In this document: positions 1 to 8,500 of the stretch, one piece after another
Layout of the letters: every line of letters begins with the position of its first letter
How positions within the stretch are numbered: the first letter of the stretch is position 1
Assembly (NCBI GenBank): GCA_021737145.1
Contig: JAIPEN010000010.1
Location: forward strand, 84,898-148,897
Source of the DNA: Desulfarculaceae bacterium
GTDB lineage: Bacteria; Desulfobacterota; Desulfarculia; Desulfarculales; Desulfarculaceae
Reading direction: 5' to 3'
Length of the DNA stretch: 64,000 nt
Position numbers and translations under genes: made by a program
The notes under the pieces: model-generated
The model's database searches: none
Seen by the model: only the letters and a program-made list of their open reading frames with translations
Told to the model about the DNA's origin: nothing

Positions 1-475
1 GCATGACCGGCACAAAGGGAAAGGCCCGCACGATCACCGACACGTCGCCGGTCTCGCCCTCGCCCTCGCCGCCAACCAGGGGGGCCAGCTCGGCCAGACG
101 CTGGGGCTGGTGGCCGAAGAAGCCCACCAGGGGGTCCTTGGCCCGCTTGACGAACGCGCTCCAGTAGAACTCGCCCGCCTCCACCTCGCGGTAGGTGATC
201 CACTTGCCGCTCATGGGCGTGCCGTCGGCCTTGGCCAGGTAGTGCAGGACCAGGGCCTGCTCGGCCAGGGGGATCTCCGGGCCGTCGTCTGTGGCCTGCA
301 CGGTGATGGGCGGGGCGCTGACCCGCACCGGGCGGCCCAGGTAGTTCAGCTCCATGTAGGAGGCGTCGTCGGCCAGGGTGACCCCGGCCATCTGGGGCAT
401 GGTTTTATAGTCGCGCGCGCCCAGCTCCTCGGCGGCCAGGTCGTAGCTTTTCTGATAATCGTCCACCCGGGCCAT
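1..475 (-). CDS. DUF3786 family protein (partial, 3' end outside window)
   Basis: The reading frame starts at ATG 475 behind a GGAGAGG ribosome site and runs off the left edge, so only about 158 residues are seen. The N-terminus (MARVDDYQKSYDLAAEELG), the LNYLGRPVRV stretch, the EQALVLHYLAKADG motif and GKWITYREVEAGEFYWSAF agree with DUF3786 proteins, which are common in sulfate reducers and other anaerobes. Their function is not established. No signal peptide or membrane segment is visible, so it is probably cytoplasmic. Family assignment is from recalled sequence pattern and is fairly firm; function is unknown. Confidence 0.7.
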   Translation of the reverse strand, partial: MARVDDYQKSYDLAAEELGARDYKTMPQMAGVTLADDASYMELNYLGRPVRVSAPPITVQATDDGPEIPLAEQALVLHYLAKADGTPMSGKWITYREVEAGEFYWSAFVKRAKDPLVGFFGHQPQRLAELAPLVGGEGEGETGDVSVIVRAFPFVPVM

Positions 476-560
476 GCTCTACCTCTCCGTTGCTCGTTGA
501 AGGCTGGCCTTCAATGTAGCCGAGGCGGCCGGGGATGTCGAGGGCGGGGTTAGCCGGGAG

Positions 561-2417
561 CTAGTCGCGCCCGCCGGGCTTGCCCACGCCGGCCAGGCCG
601 GCGATGATCAGAGCCGCCAGGAACCAGCCGCACAAGGTCTGGAACATAAACCAGGCCGACGGCCCGAGGCCCAGGTCCGTGGCTATCTTAAAAGAGGGAT
701 GCAGGTCCACCAAGGGAATAAGGCGGTTGAGGAACAGCCAGCGGCCATAGCGGCCGTCCGGCTCATCGCGCTCACGGTCCGTGTTGGCAAACAGAACCGC
801 GTTTGCCTTTTCGGACTGGCCCGCCTCGCGCAGGACCCTGGCGCATTGCCGGTAGGGTTGGGGTGAGTATTTCTTTTGTTTGACAAGCCAGTCAGTAAAC
901 CAGGAGGCTGGGCGGTCGGTCATGTAGTCGCCGCCTACACGCTCGCCCATGCCACCCAGGTGATGGTAAGTGACCCCTCCCAGTTGCAGGTTCTCGGGCC
1001 AAGCGATGCCGCCGTCTATAACCGTTTGGCCTATTTTGCTTCCCGTTAGGCCGATGTTTTGGAACTTAGCCTCTCCTAATTACAGGTTGCCGCCCATGGA
1101 AAGAAAGGTCAGGCCAACAGTTCATTTGAACGTTGCGCCACGCAAAAACAGGGTTTACTTAACCAACGAGCGGTTCATCTCCAAATCACCGGCGAACTCC
1201 CCCGTTTTCATGGCCCACTCGCCACTGAATACTGCACCCTCCATATTAATCTGCCCGCCCACTTGCACCCCGAGCATGCGGGCGGAGGCGAAGTGGCCGT
1301 TGCGCATGAACAGGCTGGCCTTGATCTCGGCGCGGTCCATGGCAAGCTCTCCAGAAAACGCAGCCTCCTCCATGGCTAGTTGCCCCCCCACTTGCACGCC
1401 GAGCAGGCGGGCGGAGGCGAAGTGACCGTTGCGCATGAACAGGCTGGCCTTGATCTCGGCGCGGTCCATGGCAAGCTCTCCAGAAAACGCAGCCTCCTCC
1501 ATGGCTAGTTGCCCGCCCACATGCACGCCGAGCAGGCTAGCGGTGGCGAAGCGACCCTTGCGCATGAACAGGCTGGCCTTGATCTCGGCGCGGTCCATGG
1601 CAAGCTCTCCAGAAAACGCAGCCTCCTCCATGGCTAGTTGTCCGCCCACATGCACGCCGAGCAGGCTAGCGGTGGCGAAGCGACCCTTGCGCATGAACAT
1701 GCTGGCCTTGATCTCGGCACCGTCCACGGTAAGCTCTCCGGAAAACGCAGCCTCCTCCATGGCTAGTTGCCCGCCCACATGCACGCCGAGCAGGCTAGCG
1801 GTGGCGAAGCGACCTTTGCGCATGAAAAGATCGCCCTTGATCTCGGCACCGTCCACGGCAAGCTCTCCAGAAAACGCAGCCTCCTCCATCGCTAGTTGCC
1901 CGCCCACATGCACGCCTAGCAGGCTGGCGGTGGCGAAGCGACCTATGCGAAGGGAAAGGCTCGCCTTAATACCGGCGCTATCCAAAACCAGTTCTCTTGC
2001 GAGTATTGATCCCTCCAAGCTGAAATTGAACGCAAAGCGCGCGGCCCAGGCGTTAAGCCCTCCCTCTAAACGCGACTGATTGAGCCAAAGCTCGCAGGCA
2101 ACTTCGGCCCGCTCCAGGTCAATAGCCTCAGGGAAATACGCGCCTAAAATGGGCACTCCCACGTTCGTGATCAGTCCCTGCCAGGGATTGCAAAGCAGGA
2201 TGGTGCGCAGGAAGTCGGCACGCAAGGTGCGCCGCTCTTTTTCTTCCCCAACCCAAAGCGACTCATCCTTGGGATCAAGCACCTTGCCGTAGCGTTCGTT
2301 AAAGTCAGCCCATTGCCCCGTCCTCACCTGCTCCCAAACCCATCTCTCGGGCTCGGTCCATTCCTCTGGCGGCAGGGGCACCCAACGACCGTTGGTCATG
2401 TCAGTGTGGTCAGGCAT
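561..2417 (-). pseudogene. Broken membrane-associated beta-helix-like repeat protein, three in-frame stops
   Basis: A long frame starts at ATG 2417 after a GGGGGGA ribosome site and ends at TAA 1155-1157. Reading on in the same frame, two more stops appear (TGA 1122-1124, TAA 1080-1082), and then the frame is open to TAG 561-563. Between the stops the protein still makes family sense (GATFK, LSMGGNL, LGEAKF, LTGSKIGQTVIDGG), and the tail has the PQPYRQCARVLREAGQSEKA motif plus a C-terminal membrane helix typical of repeat proteins often annotated membrane-associated oxidoreductase. The upstream half carries six 43-residue repeats (RFATASLLGVHVGGQLAMEE and so on). No indel is needed to join the parts: only substitutions close the gene. 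It could still make a truncated 420-residue repeat protein. Function unknown. Confidence 0.75.
1167..1940 (-). repeat. Six tandem 129-bp coding repeats
   Basis: The unit CATGGCTAGTTG recurs at 1371, 1500, 1629, 1758 and (as CATCGCTAGTTG) 1887, exactly 129 bp apart. Each unit encodes 43 residues; five are nearly identical and the sixth (lowest coordinates) has diverged. The DNA identity is high enough to suggest recent expansion or homogenisation by recombination. The repeats lie inside the broken membrane repeat gene. Confidence 0.9.
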
Positions 2418-2519
2418 GGTTTTCCCCCCGTGGCGAAACGTTGCATGGCAGGCCGCGCCATTATAGCAGGATCGTTTGGCAGTTTGGCGTTTGGGGCGGG
2501 GAGGCTCTATAGTTGAACC

Positions 2520-3239
2520 ATGGCCAAGAAGAAGAAACGCAAGGGCGCGGCTCCGCCCAAGCCCAAGGACACGGGGTTCAACTCGCCCTTTGCCGGGCTG
2601 GGCAAGGCTCTGAAGAAAAGCCCACCGCCCCAAGAGGCCCCGGCCAAGCCGGCCGAGGCCAAGCCCCAGCGCCCGCCCGAGGACGAGGCGGCGTTGTTCG
2701 CCAACGCCATGACCGAGGTGCAGCGCCTGGAGCGGGGCCCGGAGCCCAAGGACGCGCCGCCCAACCCGGCGCTGATCGACGAGGCGGTGGATGAGGAGCT
2801 GGAGGTGATGGCCCATCTGGCCGAGCTGGTGAGCGGGGCGGGTGATTTCGACCTGCGCATGAGCGACCAGTACGTGCGCGGGGCCCAGGCCGGGGTGGGG
2901 CCGGAGCTGATGGAGCGGCTGGCCGGGGGCGAGTTCCCCATCCAGGACCACCTGGACCTGCACGGGTTGAGCCTGGAGCAGGCCGAGACCGAGGCGGCGG
3001 ACTTCATCGCCGGGGCGGTGGCCCGGGGACTGAGGCACGTGCTGATCGTGCACGGCAAGGGCAAGGGCTCGCCGGGCGGGGTGCCGGTCTTGAAGCAGTC
3101 CTTGGCCGCGGCGCTAAAGACCAAGCGCTTCAAGCGGAGCGTGCTGGCCTTTTGCACCGCGCGGGGGATCGACGGGGGGACCGGGGCGATGTACCTACTT
3201 CTGAGAAAGTGGGGGGGGCCCAAGCAAACCAAGTGGTGA
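2520..3239 (+). CDS. Smr domain protein (MutS2-type C-terminal nuclease domain)
   Basis: The product has 239 residues. The N-terminus is Lys/Pro/Ala-rich and low in complexity (residues 1-60). The C-terminal Smr domain carries DLHG at 146-149 and HGKG at 178-181 (LIVHGKGKGSPGG), the two signatures of stand-alone Smr endonuclease-like proteins, which cut or bind branched DNA or, in newer work, RNA on collided ribosomes. The start is ATG 2520; GGGGAGG lies about 15 bases upstream, a loose spacing. It stands alone between the broken repeat gene (divergent) and a REPIN-like repeat. The domain call is secure; the substrate is not known. Confidence 0.88.
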   Translation: MAKKKKRKGAAPPKPKDTGFNSPFAGLGKALKKSPPPQEAPAKPAEAKPQRPPEDEAALFANAMTEVQRLERGPEPKDAPPNPALIDEAVDEELEVMAHLAELVSGAGDFDLRMSDQYVRGAQAGVGPELMERLAGGEFPIQDHLDLHGLSLEQAETEAADFIAGAVARGLRHVLIVHGKGKGSPGGVPVLKQSLAAALKTKRFKRSVLAFCTARGIDGGTGAMYLLLRKWGGPKQTKW

Positions 3240-3266
3240 TGCGGGCGCAGCCGGACGGCGGGATAC

Positions 3267-3361
3267 TGCGTTGCCGGCTTCGCTCGTTCCTCGACGTAGT
3301 TTCAGCTACGCCTCCGGAACTCGCTCGCCGGACGCCTTGTCTGCCGCTCCCTGGCTGTGCC
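3267..3361 (-). repeat. REPIN-like dispersed palindromic repeat, copy 1
   Basis: This intergenic segment matches, in reverse orientation, the family seen at 18301, 25319, 36059, 51089 and 61815. Shared blocks are GCCTTGTCTGCC, GCTCGCCGGACG, TAGTTTCAGCTACGCCTCCG and TGGCTGTGCC. The TAG...CTA block can fold as an inner hairpin. It sits just after the Smr gene. The bases from here to 3495 hold nothing else that I can identify. Confidence 0.7.
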
Positions 3362-3495
3362 CCGGGCAGGCTCGTTGTATGAGCCGACGCATCAAGAAGA
3401 TTTCTTATTCAGGAGAGAAAGCCCTCGGAGCGGGGGCGTACTGGCTGCCGCCGACCGGACAGCGCCCCTTGGGGGCCGCCACGTGGCGGGGCGGC

Positions 3496-3888
3496 CTACT
3501 TGATTGAAGCGGGAGTGCGCTTGCCGCAGGTCTGGAGCCTCATGCCCACCGTCTTGAGCAGCTTGCCCTTGGCGTCGTAGACCTGGACCTTGTCGGAGTA
3601 CATCTTGGCCGAGCCGGTGGCGGTCATGGTCACGGCCTGCTCGCTCAGGTAGCACACCCCGGGCTTGGTGTTGTAGTTGAACCACACCACCAGGGGGGCG
3701 CTGTCCCAGGCGTTGAACTTGCCGTTGGCCGGGACGGTGAAGGCGCAGCAGCATTCCGGGTCCGCCGCGTCGATGACGCAGGCCTGATAGGCCACCTGGT
3801 TGTAAACGGTGTAGGCCCGGGCCAGGGCGGGCAGGCACAGCATCGCCCCCAGCAGCAGGGCCGGGACGGCCAGCTTGATTGCCTTCAC
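3496..3888 (-). CDS. Small secreted cysteine-rich protein
   Basis: GTG 3888 is the best start: GGAGGAGAT precedes it at good spacing and a clean signal peptide follows (KAIKLAVPALLLGAMLC, cleavage after ALARA). The mature protein of about 105 residues begins YTVYNQ and has a cysteine cluster ACVIDAADPECCCAF, then VPANGKFNAW and a C-terminal KVQVYDAKGKLLKTVG. It resembles two other small exported proteins in this window (8501-8905 and 62579-62935) in length and in the mature start CCVYND or WVIHNH followed by a P-rich PPG/PPKG turn. Likely periplasmic. Function unknown. Confidence 0.72.
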   Translation of the reverse strand: MKAIKLAVPALLLGAMLCLPALARAYTVYNQVAYQACVIDAADPECCCAFTVPANGKFNAWDSAPLVVWFNYNTKPGVCYLSEQAVTMTATGSAKMYSDKVQVYDAKGKLLKTVGMRLQTCGKRTPASIK

Positions 3889-3926
3889 GTCGTATCTCCT
3901 CCCAGCGCGCGGATGATGGCGCGGGC

Positions 3927-4316
3927 CTATTTGCGGCCCAGGCGTCCCAGGGTGGCCCCCAGGGGGTTGCCCTTTTCCTTTTTGCCCAGGCCCAGGCGGG
4001 CGCGCAGCATCGCCTTGTCCGGGGACAGCATTACCAACTCGCTGCCGGGGGGCTCCTCCTCGTCGGGGATGAGGCGCTCGGGGTCGGAGGGCGGGGGCGG
4101 GGTGTCGCCTCCGGCGACGATGCGGCCCAGCTCGAAGGTGAGGGCCTCCTCGCCGTTGAGGCGGGCCATCTCCTTGCTCTGGCCCCAGGCGGTGAGTCCG
4201 GCCAGGTTGGGGAACATCACCTCCCAGCCGCCCGTGCCGGGCAAGAGCATGGCGGGGTAGTCGGCCAGGTCTTCCAGGGCCCTGAGCAGGGCCAGCTTGT
4301 CGCGCTTGGCGGCCAT
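3927..4316 (-). CDS. HicB-like domain protein (orphan)
   Basis: The 129-residue product starts at ATG 4316 after GGAGAG. The segment DYPAMLLPGTGGWEVMFPNL, followed by AGLTAWGQSKEMARLNGEEAL, fits the HicB-type antitoxin fold (a partial RNase H fold that reads yPa...ggy.v.fPdlpG..t.G.s..eA). No HicA-type toxin of about 60 residues lies next to it, so it may be an orphan or not part of a toxin pair. The tail LRARLGLGKKEKGNPLGATLG is basic. It lies 38 bases upstream of the small secreted gene on the same strand. Family call is tentative. Confidence 0.6.
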   Translation of the reverse strand: MAAKRDKLALLRALEDLADYPAMLLPGTGGWEVMFPNLAGLTAWGQSKEMARLNGEEALTFELGRIVAGGDTPPPPSDPERLIPDEEEPPGSELVMLSPDKAMLRARLGLGKKEKGNPLGATLGRLGRK

Positions 4317-4409
4317 GGGTCACTCTCCGGGCAGAGGTGAACGACTGGCCTATATTGCGCCATCCGGCGGCCGGGGGCAAGGCCTTCGGGGGGCGGGATG
4401 GTGGGGGTA

Positions 4410-4445
4410 CTGTTGGGTTTCGCTGCGCTCTACCCAACCTACACT
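4410..4445. repeat. GTTGGGT palindromic REP, copy 1
   Basis: GTTGGGTTTCGCTGCGCTC is followed by TACCCAACCTACAC: a perfect hairpin with GTTGGGT/ACCCAAC arms (4412-4418 and 4432-4438). The same palindrome occurs at 14307, 17898, 18078 and 61738. This type of palindrome is widespread in unrelated bacterial genomes. Confidence 0.85.
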
Positions 4446-4728
4446 ATTTTTTTGTTCTCTTATTTCCCCCAACCACCCCCACCGAGGTCGCTTCTGGGCC
4501 GGCATCTCTTCGCCAAACCCCAGTCCCACTTTTTTTGGTCGCACCTAGATTAGAACCTGCATCTCTCCGCGTCCCCAGGTCTCCGACCCCGCTCGGCCAA
4601 CGAACCCCCAATTTTGCTCCAGTCCATATGCCGGCCCTGGGTGACCCCGGCAAAAAAACCTTTCTTTTTCTTTTTCTTTCTTCTTCTTTCTTCTCTCTCC
4701 CGCTTCCTTCCGCCTACATAGGTACTGT
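4446..4728 (-). repeat. Polypurine/polypyrimidine dispersed element, copy A
   Basis: In reverse orientation this matches the 14.3-15.1 kb tandem element: the shared blocks are GCCGGCATCTCTTCGCC, TAGATTAGAACCTGCATCTC, CGAACCCCCAATTTTGC, TATGCCGGCCCTGGGTGACC and CCCCGGCAAAAAAACC, ending in a long pyrimidine run (TTTCTTTTTCTTTTTC type). A truncated GTTGGGTTTCG palindrome abuts at 4731. Apparent open frames here are low-complexity and not supported as genes. The rest up to 4837 holds nothing else identified. Confidence 0.8.
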
Positions 4729-4837
4729 TGGGTTTCGGGCCGCGCCCTCCACCCAACCCATGCGGTCTCTGGAATAGCACCCGCCTCGCCTGGATCAGGC
4801 GAGGCGGTTCAAGACGCTGCCAAGGGACGAAGCGAGC

Positions 4838-7159
4838 CTACATCTTGCACCAGCGGGTGCCGGTGGGAGTGTCGGCCACCTGGATGCCCCGCTCGGCCAG
4901 CTCGTCGCGCAACTGGTCGGCCAGGGCGTAGTCGCCGGCATCGCGGGCGGCCTGGCGGCGGGTGAGCAGCTCGTCGATCTCGGGATCGCGCGAGGGGCGC
5001 TCCAGGTCGATGATGCCCAGGACCTGGTTGGCCTCTTCCATGAAGCCCAGCACCTTCTCCACCTGGGAGGCGTCCATCTGCTGGCTGTTCATCAGGCGGT
5101 TGATGCGCCGGATGAAGGCGAAGAGGTGGCCCATGGCCTTGGGCACGTTGAGGTCGTTGTCCATGGACTGCTGAATGCCGCTCCTGACCTCGTAGAGGTA
5201 TTGGTCCAGGTCCGGGGCGTGGGAGCAGGGGCTCATGAAGCTAAGGCGGGCCACGAAGTCGTTGAAGCGCTCCACCGACTTGGCGGCCTGGTCCAGCTGC
5301 TCGTGGTCGTAGGTGAGCGGGCGGCGGTAGTGCTGGCCCAGCAGCCAGAGGCGCACCGTGGCCGGGCTGTAGCCCTGCTCCAGCACCTCGCGGATGGTCA
5401 CGTCGTTGCCCGCCACCCGGGAGGCCTTTTTGCCGTCCACCACGACCACCTCGGAGTGCATCCACAAATTGGCCAGGGGCTTGCCGGTGAGGCCCTCGGC
5501 CACGGCGATCTCGTTTTCGCCGTGGGGGAAGATCAGGTCGGTGGAGGCCAGGTGGATGTCGAACGGCTGGCCCAGGTGCTTGGAGGACATGGTGGCGCAC
5601 TCAACGTGCCAGCCGGGGCGCACGTTGCCCCAGGGGGTCTGCCAGTAGATGCCCGCCTTGAGATCGGCCAGGGAGGCCCGCTTGAAGATGGTGAAGTCGC
5701 GCGGGTTCTCCTTCTCGTAATAGTCGTAGTCGGTGTGCTTGTCGCACTGGGTGGCCGCGATGTCCACCCCGGAGAGCTTGCCGTAATTTTCGAAGCGGCT
5801 GATGTTGAAGTAGATGCTTCTGAGCTTCTCGTAGGCCAGGCCCTTGTCCAGCAGGTCGCGGGCGGTCTCCACGATCTCGCTCACGTGCTCGGAGGCCTTG
5901 GGATAGTCCAGGGCGGGCAGCATGCCCAGGGCGGCCATGTCCTGGAAAAAGGCCTGCTCCCACTTGGCGGTGAACTGCTTCCAGTCCGCCCCCTCGGCCA
6001 GGCACTGGTTGATGGTGCGGTCGTCCACGTCGGCGATGTTGATGACCAGCTTGACCTCGAAGCCCCGGAACTCCAGATAGCGCCGCGCCAGGTCCGCGAA
6101 GATCATGCGGCGGCCCAGGCCCAGGTCCGGCGGGCCGTCCAGGGAGGGGCCGCAGGCGTAGATGCCCACGCGGCCGGGCTGGGTGGGCACCAAGTCCTCC
6201 ACCTGGCGGCTGAGGGTGTTGTAGAAGCGAAGGGGGATGGCCACCTTTTCGCTGGTGAACAGGGGGGTGGAAAGATAGCGCTCCCCGCCGTCGGGCATCA
6301 GGGCCACCACCACCGACCCGTCGGGCAGGGTGGCGGCCTGGTCCAGGGCCACCTTCATGGCCGCCCCGGCGCTCATGCCCACGAAGATGCCTTCCTCGCG
6401 GGCCAGGCGGCGGCTCATCTCGTAGGCGCTGTCATCGTCCACGTTGACCAGGATGTCCACCTCGGCGGGCTGGAAGATGCCCGGAGGATAGGACTCTTTC
6501 ATGTTCTTGAGGCCCTGGATCTTGTGGCCCTGATAGGGCTCCACCGCCACCACCTTGACCGAGGGGTCTATCTGGTGGAAGCGGCGGGAGAGGCCCATCA
6601 CCGTGCCCGAGGTGCCCAGGGTGGCCACCACCAGGTCCACCTTGCCCTCGGTGTCGGCGTAGATCTCGTCGGCCGTGGCCCCCTCCTGGGCGTGGGCCCT
6701 CCAGTTGTCCTCGTTGTTGAACTGGTCCACCAAAAAGTAGCGGTCAGGCTCTTCGCGGGCCAGGCGGTAGGCCTCCTCGATGGCCCCGTCGGTGGAAAGG
6801 TGGGCCGGGGTGAGCAGGATGTCCGCGCCGTAGGCCTTGAGTATCTTGCGCCGCTCCATGGAGGCGGACTCGGCCATGGTGAAGAGCATCTTATAGCCCT
6901 TGACCGCGCAGGCCATGGCCAGGCCGATGCCGGTGTTGCCGCTGGTGGCCTCCAGCAGAACCTTGTCCTTGCTCAGCTCGCCCCGCCGCTCGGCTTCCTC
7001 GATCATGTTCAGGGCCGGCCGGTCCTTGACCGAGCCGCCGGGATTCATGAACTCCAGCTTGGCGTATACGGTTACGCCGGGGTTGTGATTGAGCCGGTTG
7101 ATGCGCACCATGGGGGTGCCGCCCACCAGCTCCAAGATGTTGTTCACAGGGAGACTCAT
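4838..7159 (-). CDS. cysK-cysS: Cysteine synthase fused to a cysteinyl-tRNA synthetase-like domain with degenerate motifs
   Basis: The product has 773 residues, from ATG 7159 after AGAGGAC. Residues 1 to about 305 are a PLP-dependent O-acetylserine sulfhydrylase: PLP lysine K45 in GGSVKDR, TSGNTGIG, the phosphate loop GTSGTVMG and PDGGERYLSTPLF. Residues from about 310 on are CysRS-like: IYACGPS, RPGWHVECATM and FPHGENE keep the zinc ligands Cys, Cys, His and Glu. The HIGH motif, however, reads PDLGLGR, and KMSKS reads KASRV in GKKASRVAGN. So the ATP-binding signatures are damaged, although fold and length are intact. The first half should make cysteine; whether the second charges tRNA is doubtful. 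It may be a cysteine-activating or regulatory paralogue. Isolated gene, flanked by repeats. Confidence 0.88.
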   Translation of the reverse strand: MSLPVNNILELVGGTPMVRINRLNHNPGVTVYAKLEFMNPGGSVKDRPALNMIEEAERRGELSKDKVLLEATSGNTGIGLAMACAVKGYKMLFTMAESASMERRKILKAYGADILLTPAHLSTDGAIEEAYRLAREEPDRYFLVDQFNNEDNWRAHAQEGATADEIYADTEGKVDLVVATLGTSGTVMGLSRRFHQIDPSVKVVAVEPYQGHKIQGLKNMKESYPPGIFQPAEVDILVNVDDDSAYEMSRRLAREEGIFVGMSAGAAMKVALDQAATLPDGSVVVALMPDGGERYLSTPLFTSEKVAIPLRFYNTLSRQVEDLVPTQPGRVGIYACGPSLDGPPDLGLGRRMIFADLARRYLEFRGFEVKLVINIADVDDRTINQCLAEGADWKQFTAKWEQAFFQDMAALGMLPALDYPKASEHVSEIVETARDLLDKGLAYEKLRSIYFNISRFENYGKLSGVDIAATQCDKHTDYDYYEKENPRDFTIFKRASLADLKAGIYWQTPWGNVRPGWHVECATMSSKHLGQPFDIHLASTDLIFPHGENEIAVAEGLTGKPLANLWMHSEVVVVDGKKASRVAGNDVTIREVLEQGYSPATVRLWLLGQHYRRPLTYDHEQLDQAAKSVERFNDFVARLSFMSPCSHAPDLDQYLYEVRSGIQQSMDNDLNVPKAMGHLFAFIRRINRLMNSQQMDASQVEKVLGFMEEANQVLGIIDLERPSRDPEIDELLTRRQAARDAGDYALADQLRDELAERGIQVADTPTGTRWCKM

Positions 7160-7298
7160 GACTGTCCTCTGCTAGAAGAACCTTCGTGGGCTCAAGCATA
7201 CTCAAGGAGGGGGGCATAGTAAAGGCTTGGCCAGGCATTGCCATCAGGGCCCGCCTGAGGCAAATTAATATATATAGATGCAGCGTCCAGGAGGTTTC

Positions 7299-7787
7299 AT
7301 GCGGTTTATATGCGCGTTTCTGTTGACCTTGGCCCTGGCAATGGCAGCGCCTCCCGCCGCGCCGGCCGACCAGGTCAAGGACCTGCACCACGCGGCCAAG
7401 GCCCTGGCGGCGGACATCCAGGCCCAGCGCCGGGCCCAGGGCATCCCGGACCAGGCCGTGGCCAAGGCCCCCCTGGGCTCGTCCAAGACGGTGCGCTTCA
7501 AGCTGCCCATGAAAAAAGGCAAGGGCCGGGAAACGGCCAGCGCCTATTGCTTCGGCCACACCCTGGACTGCGTTGCCCGGATCATGGACCCGGACAACCG
7601 CTACTCCGGCCAGGTGAGCACCAGCCATGGCAGCAAGATCAAGTTCTCCGGCCAAAAGGCCGAGCAGGGCCTGGACCTGACCCTGCAAACCGACTTTTTC
7701 GGAGACACCCAGTTCACGGTGGTCATGGAGGCCGGCGAGCAGCCCTGGCCCGACCATGTGCTGGTGGAGGTGATGTGCCGCTATTGA
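7299..7787 (+). CDS. Secreted protein of unknown function
   Basis: I place the start at ATG 7299 because CAGGAGG lies just upstream and a signal peptide follows at once (MRFICAFLLTLALAMAA, cleavage after APA near residue 23). The mature part of about 140 residues has a charged N-terminal helix (KDLHHAAKALAADIQAQRRAQ), then a predicted beta-rich part with two cysteines (AYCFGHTLDC) and a third near the C-terminus (VMCRY). I recognise no family. It is followed after 41 bases by a lipoprotein gene on the same strand and may be cotranscribed with it. Confidence 0.7.
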   Translation: MRFICAFLLTLALAMAAPPAAPADQVKDLHHAAKALAADIQAQRRAQGIPDQAVAKAPLGSSKTVRFKLPMKKGKGRETASAYCFGHTLDCVARIMDPDNRYSGQVSTSHGSKIKFSGQKAEQGLDLTLQTDFFGDTQFTVVMEAGEQPWPDHVLVEVMCRY

Positions 7788-7828
7788 ATGGCCGCAAAGC
7801 TTCCGAGAAAACCAAACAGGAGGAGAAC

Positions 7829-8452
7829 GTGAGGCGGAAAACCAAATACTTTATGTTGGTGGTCGCGGCCCTGGCCCTGGTGGCCGCCTGCGCCACCACC
7901 GGCAACTGGGAGGGCTTCTCCGAGACCGACAAGGGGGCCTGGCAGGCGGTGGGCGCTTCGCCGCAGTATGCCGACACCCTGCGCGGGGCGGGCATCACCC
8001 CGGCCCAGTCCAAGGCCTGGAGCAACGCCGGGTTCAGCGAGGCCTCGGACATCGTGGCCTGGAACAAGGCCGGCTTCGGGCCGGGCGAGGCCAAGGACTG
8101 GCGCGGCGCCCGCTTCAGCCCCAAGGACGCGGGGCAGTGGAAGCAGAACAACTTCAGCCTGCAGCAGACCCAGGCCTGGGTGGCGGCCACCGGCCTCAAC
8201 GCCCATCAGGCCCGGCAGTGGAGCGACAACGGATTCGCCGATCCCAAGCTGGCCCAGACCTGGCACAAGGCCGGTTTCGGGCCTTTGGACTCCAAGCAGT
8301 GGAGCGGCCTGGGCTTCTCCACCCAAGAGGCCAAGGCCTGGCAGGCCCAGGGCTTCCAGCCCCCGGACGCGGGCAACTGGAAGAAAAACGGCTTTAGCCT
8401 GGAAAAGGCGGTGGACTACCGCAAGAAGGGTCTCAAGCCCTCGGGCAAGTAA
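7829..8452 (+). CDS. Lipoprotein with about ten short W/GF helical repeats
   Basis: GTG 7829 follows AGGAGGAGAAC. The N-terminus has a lipobox (LALVAAC), so the 207-residue product should be lipid-anchored at cysteine about 22. The rest is built from tandem units of about 17-18 residues of the form xxxAxxWxxxGF (AQSKAWSNAGFS, ASDIVAWNKAGFG, AKDWRGARFS, ARQWSDNGFA, SKQWSGLGFS, AKAWQAQGFQ and so on), with conserved Trp and Gly-Phe. Similar Trp/Gly-Phe helical repeats occur in some bacterial surface proteins; the function is not known. The array probably forms a solenoid in the periplasm. A shared terminator separates it from the convergent secreted gene. Confidence 0.78.
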   Translation: MRRKTKYFMLVVAALALVAACATTGNWEGFSETDKGAWQAVGASPQYADTLRGAGITPAQSKAWSNAGFSEASDIVAWNKAGFGPGEAKDWRGARFSPKDAGQWKQNNFSLQQTQAWVAATGLNAHQARQWSDNGFADPKLAQTWHKAGFGPLDSKQWSGLGFSTQEAKAWQAQGFQPPDAGNWKKNGFSLEKAVDYRKKGLKPSGK

Positions 8453-8470
8453 GCGCCCAAGGCGACAACC

Positions 8471-8500
8471 AGGGGCGTCCGGGGAGACCCGGGCGCCCTG
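8471..8500. terminator. Hairpin between convergent genes
   Basis: AGGGGCGTCCGGG and CCCGGGCGCCCT pair around GAGA, followed by TGTTATTT. It lies between the convergent lipoprotein gene (ending 8452) and the secreted gene ending at 8501 and can serve the plus strand, with a weak U-run. Confidence 0.6.

Noticed and set aside
5126..7219. Long open frame antisense to the CysK-CysRS gene
   Set aside because: His/Gly/Leu-rich shadow typical of the antisense frame in GC-rich genes.
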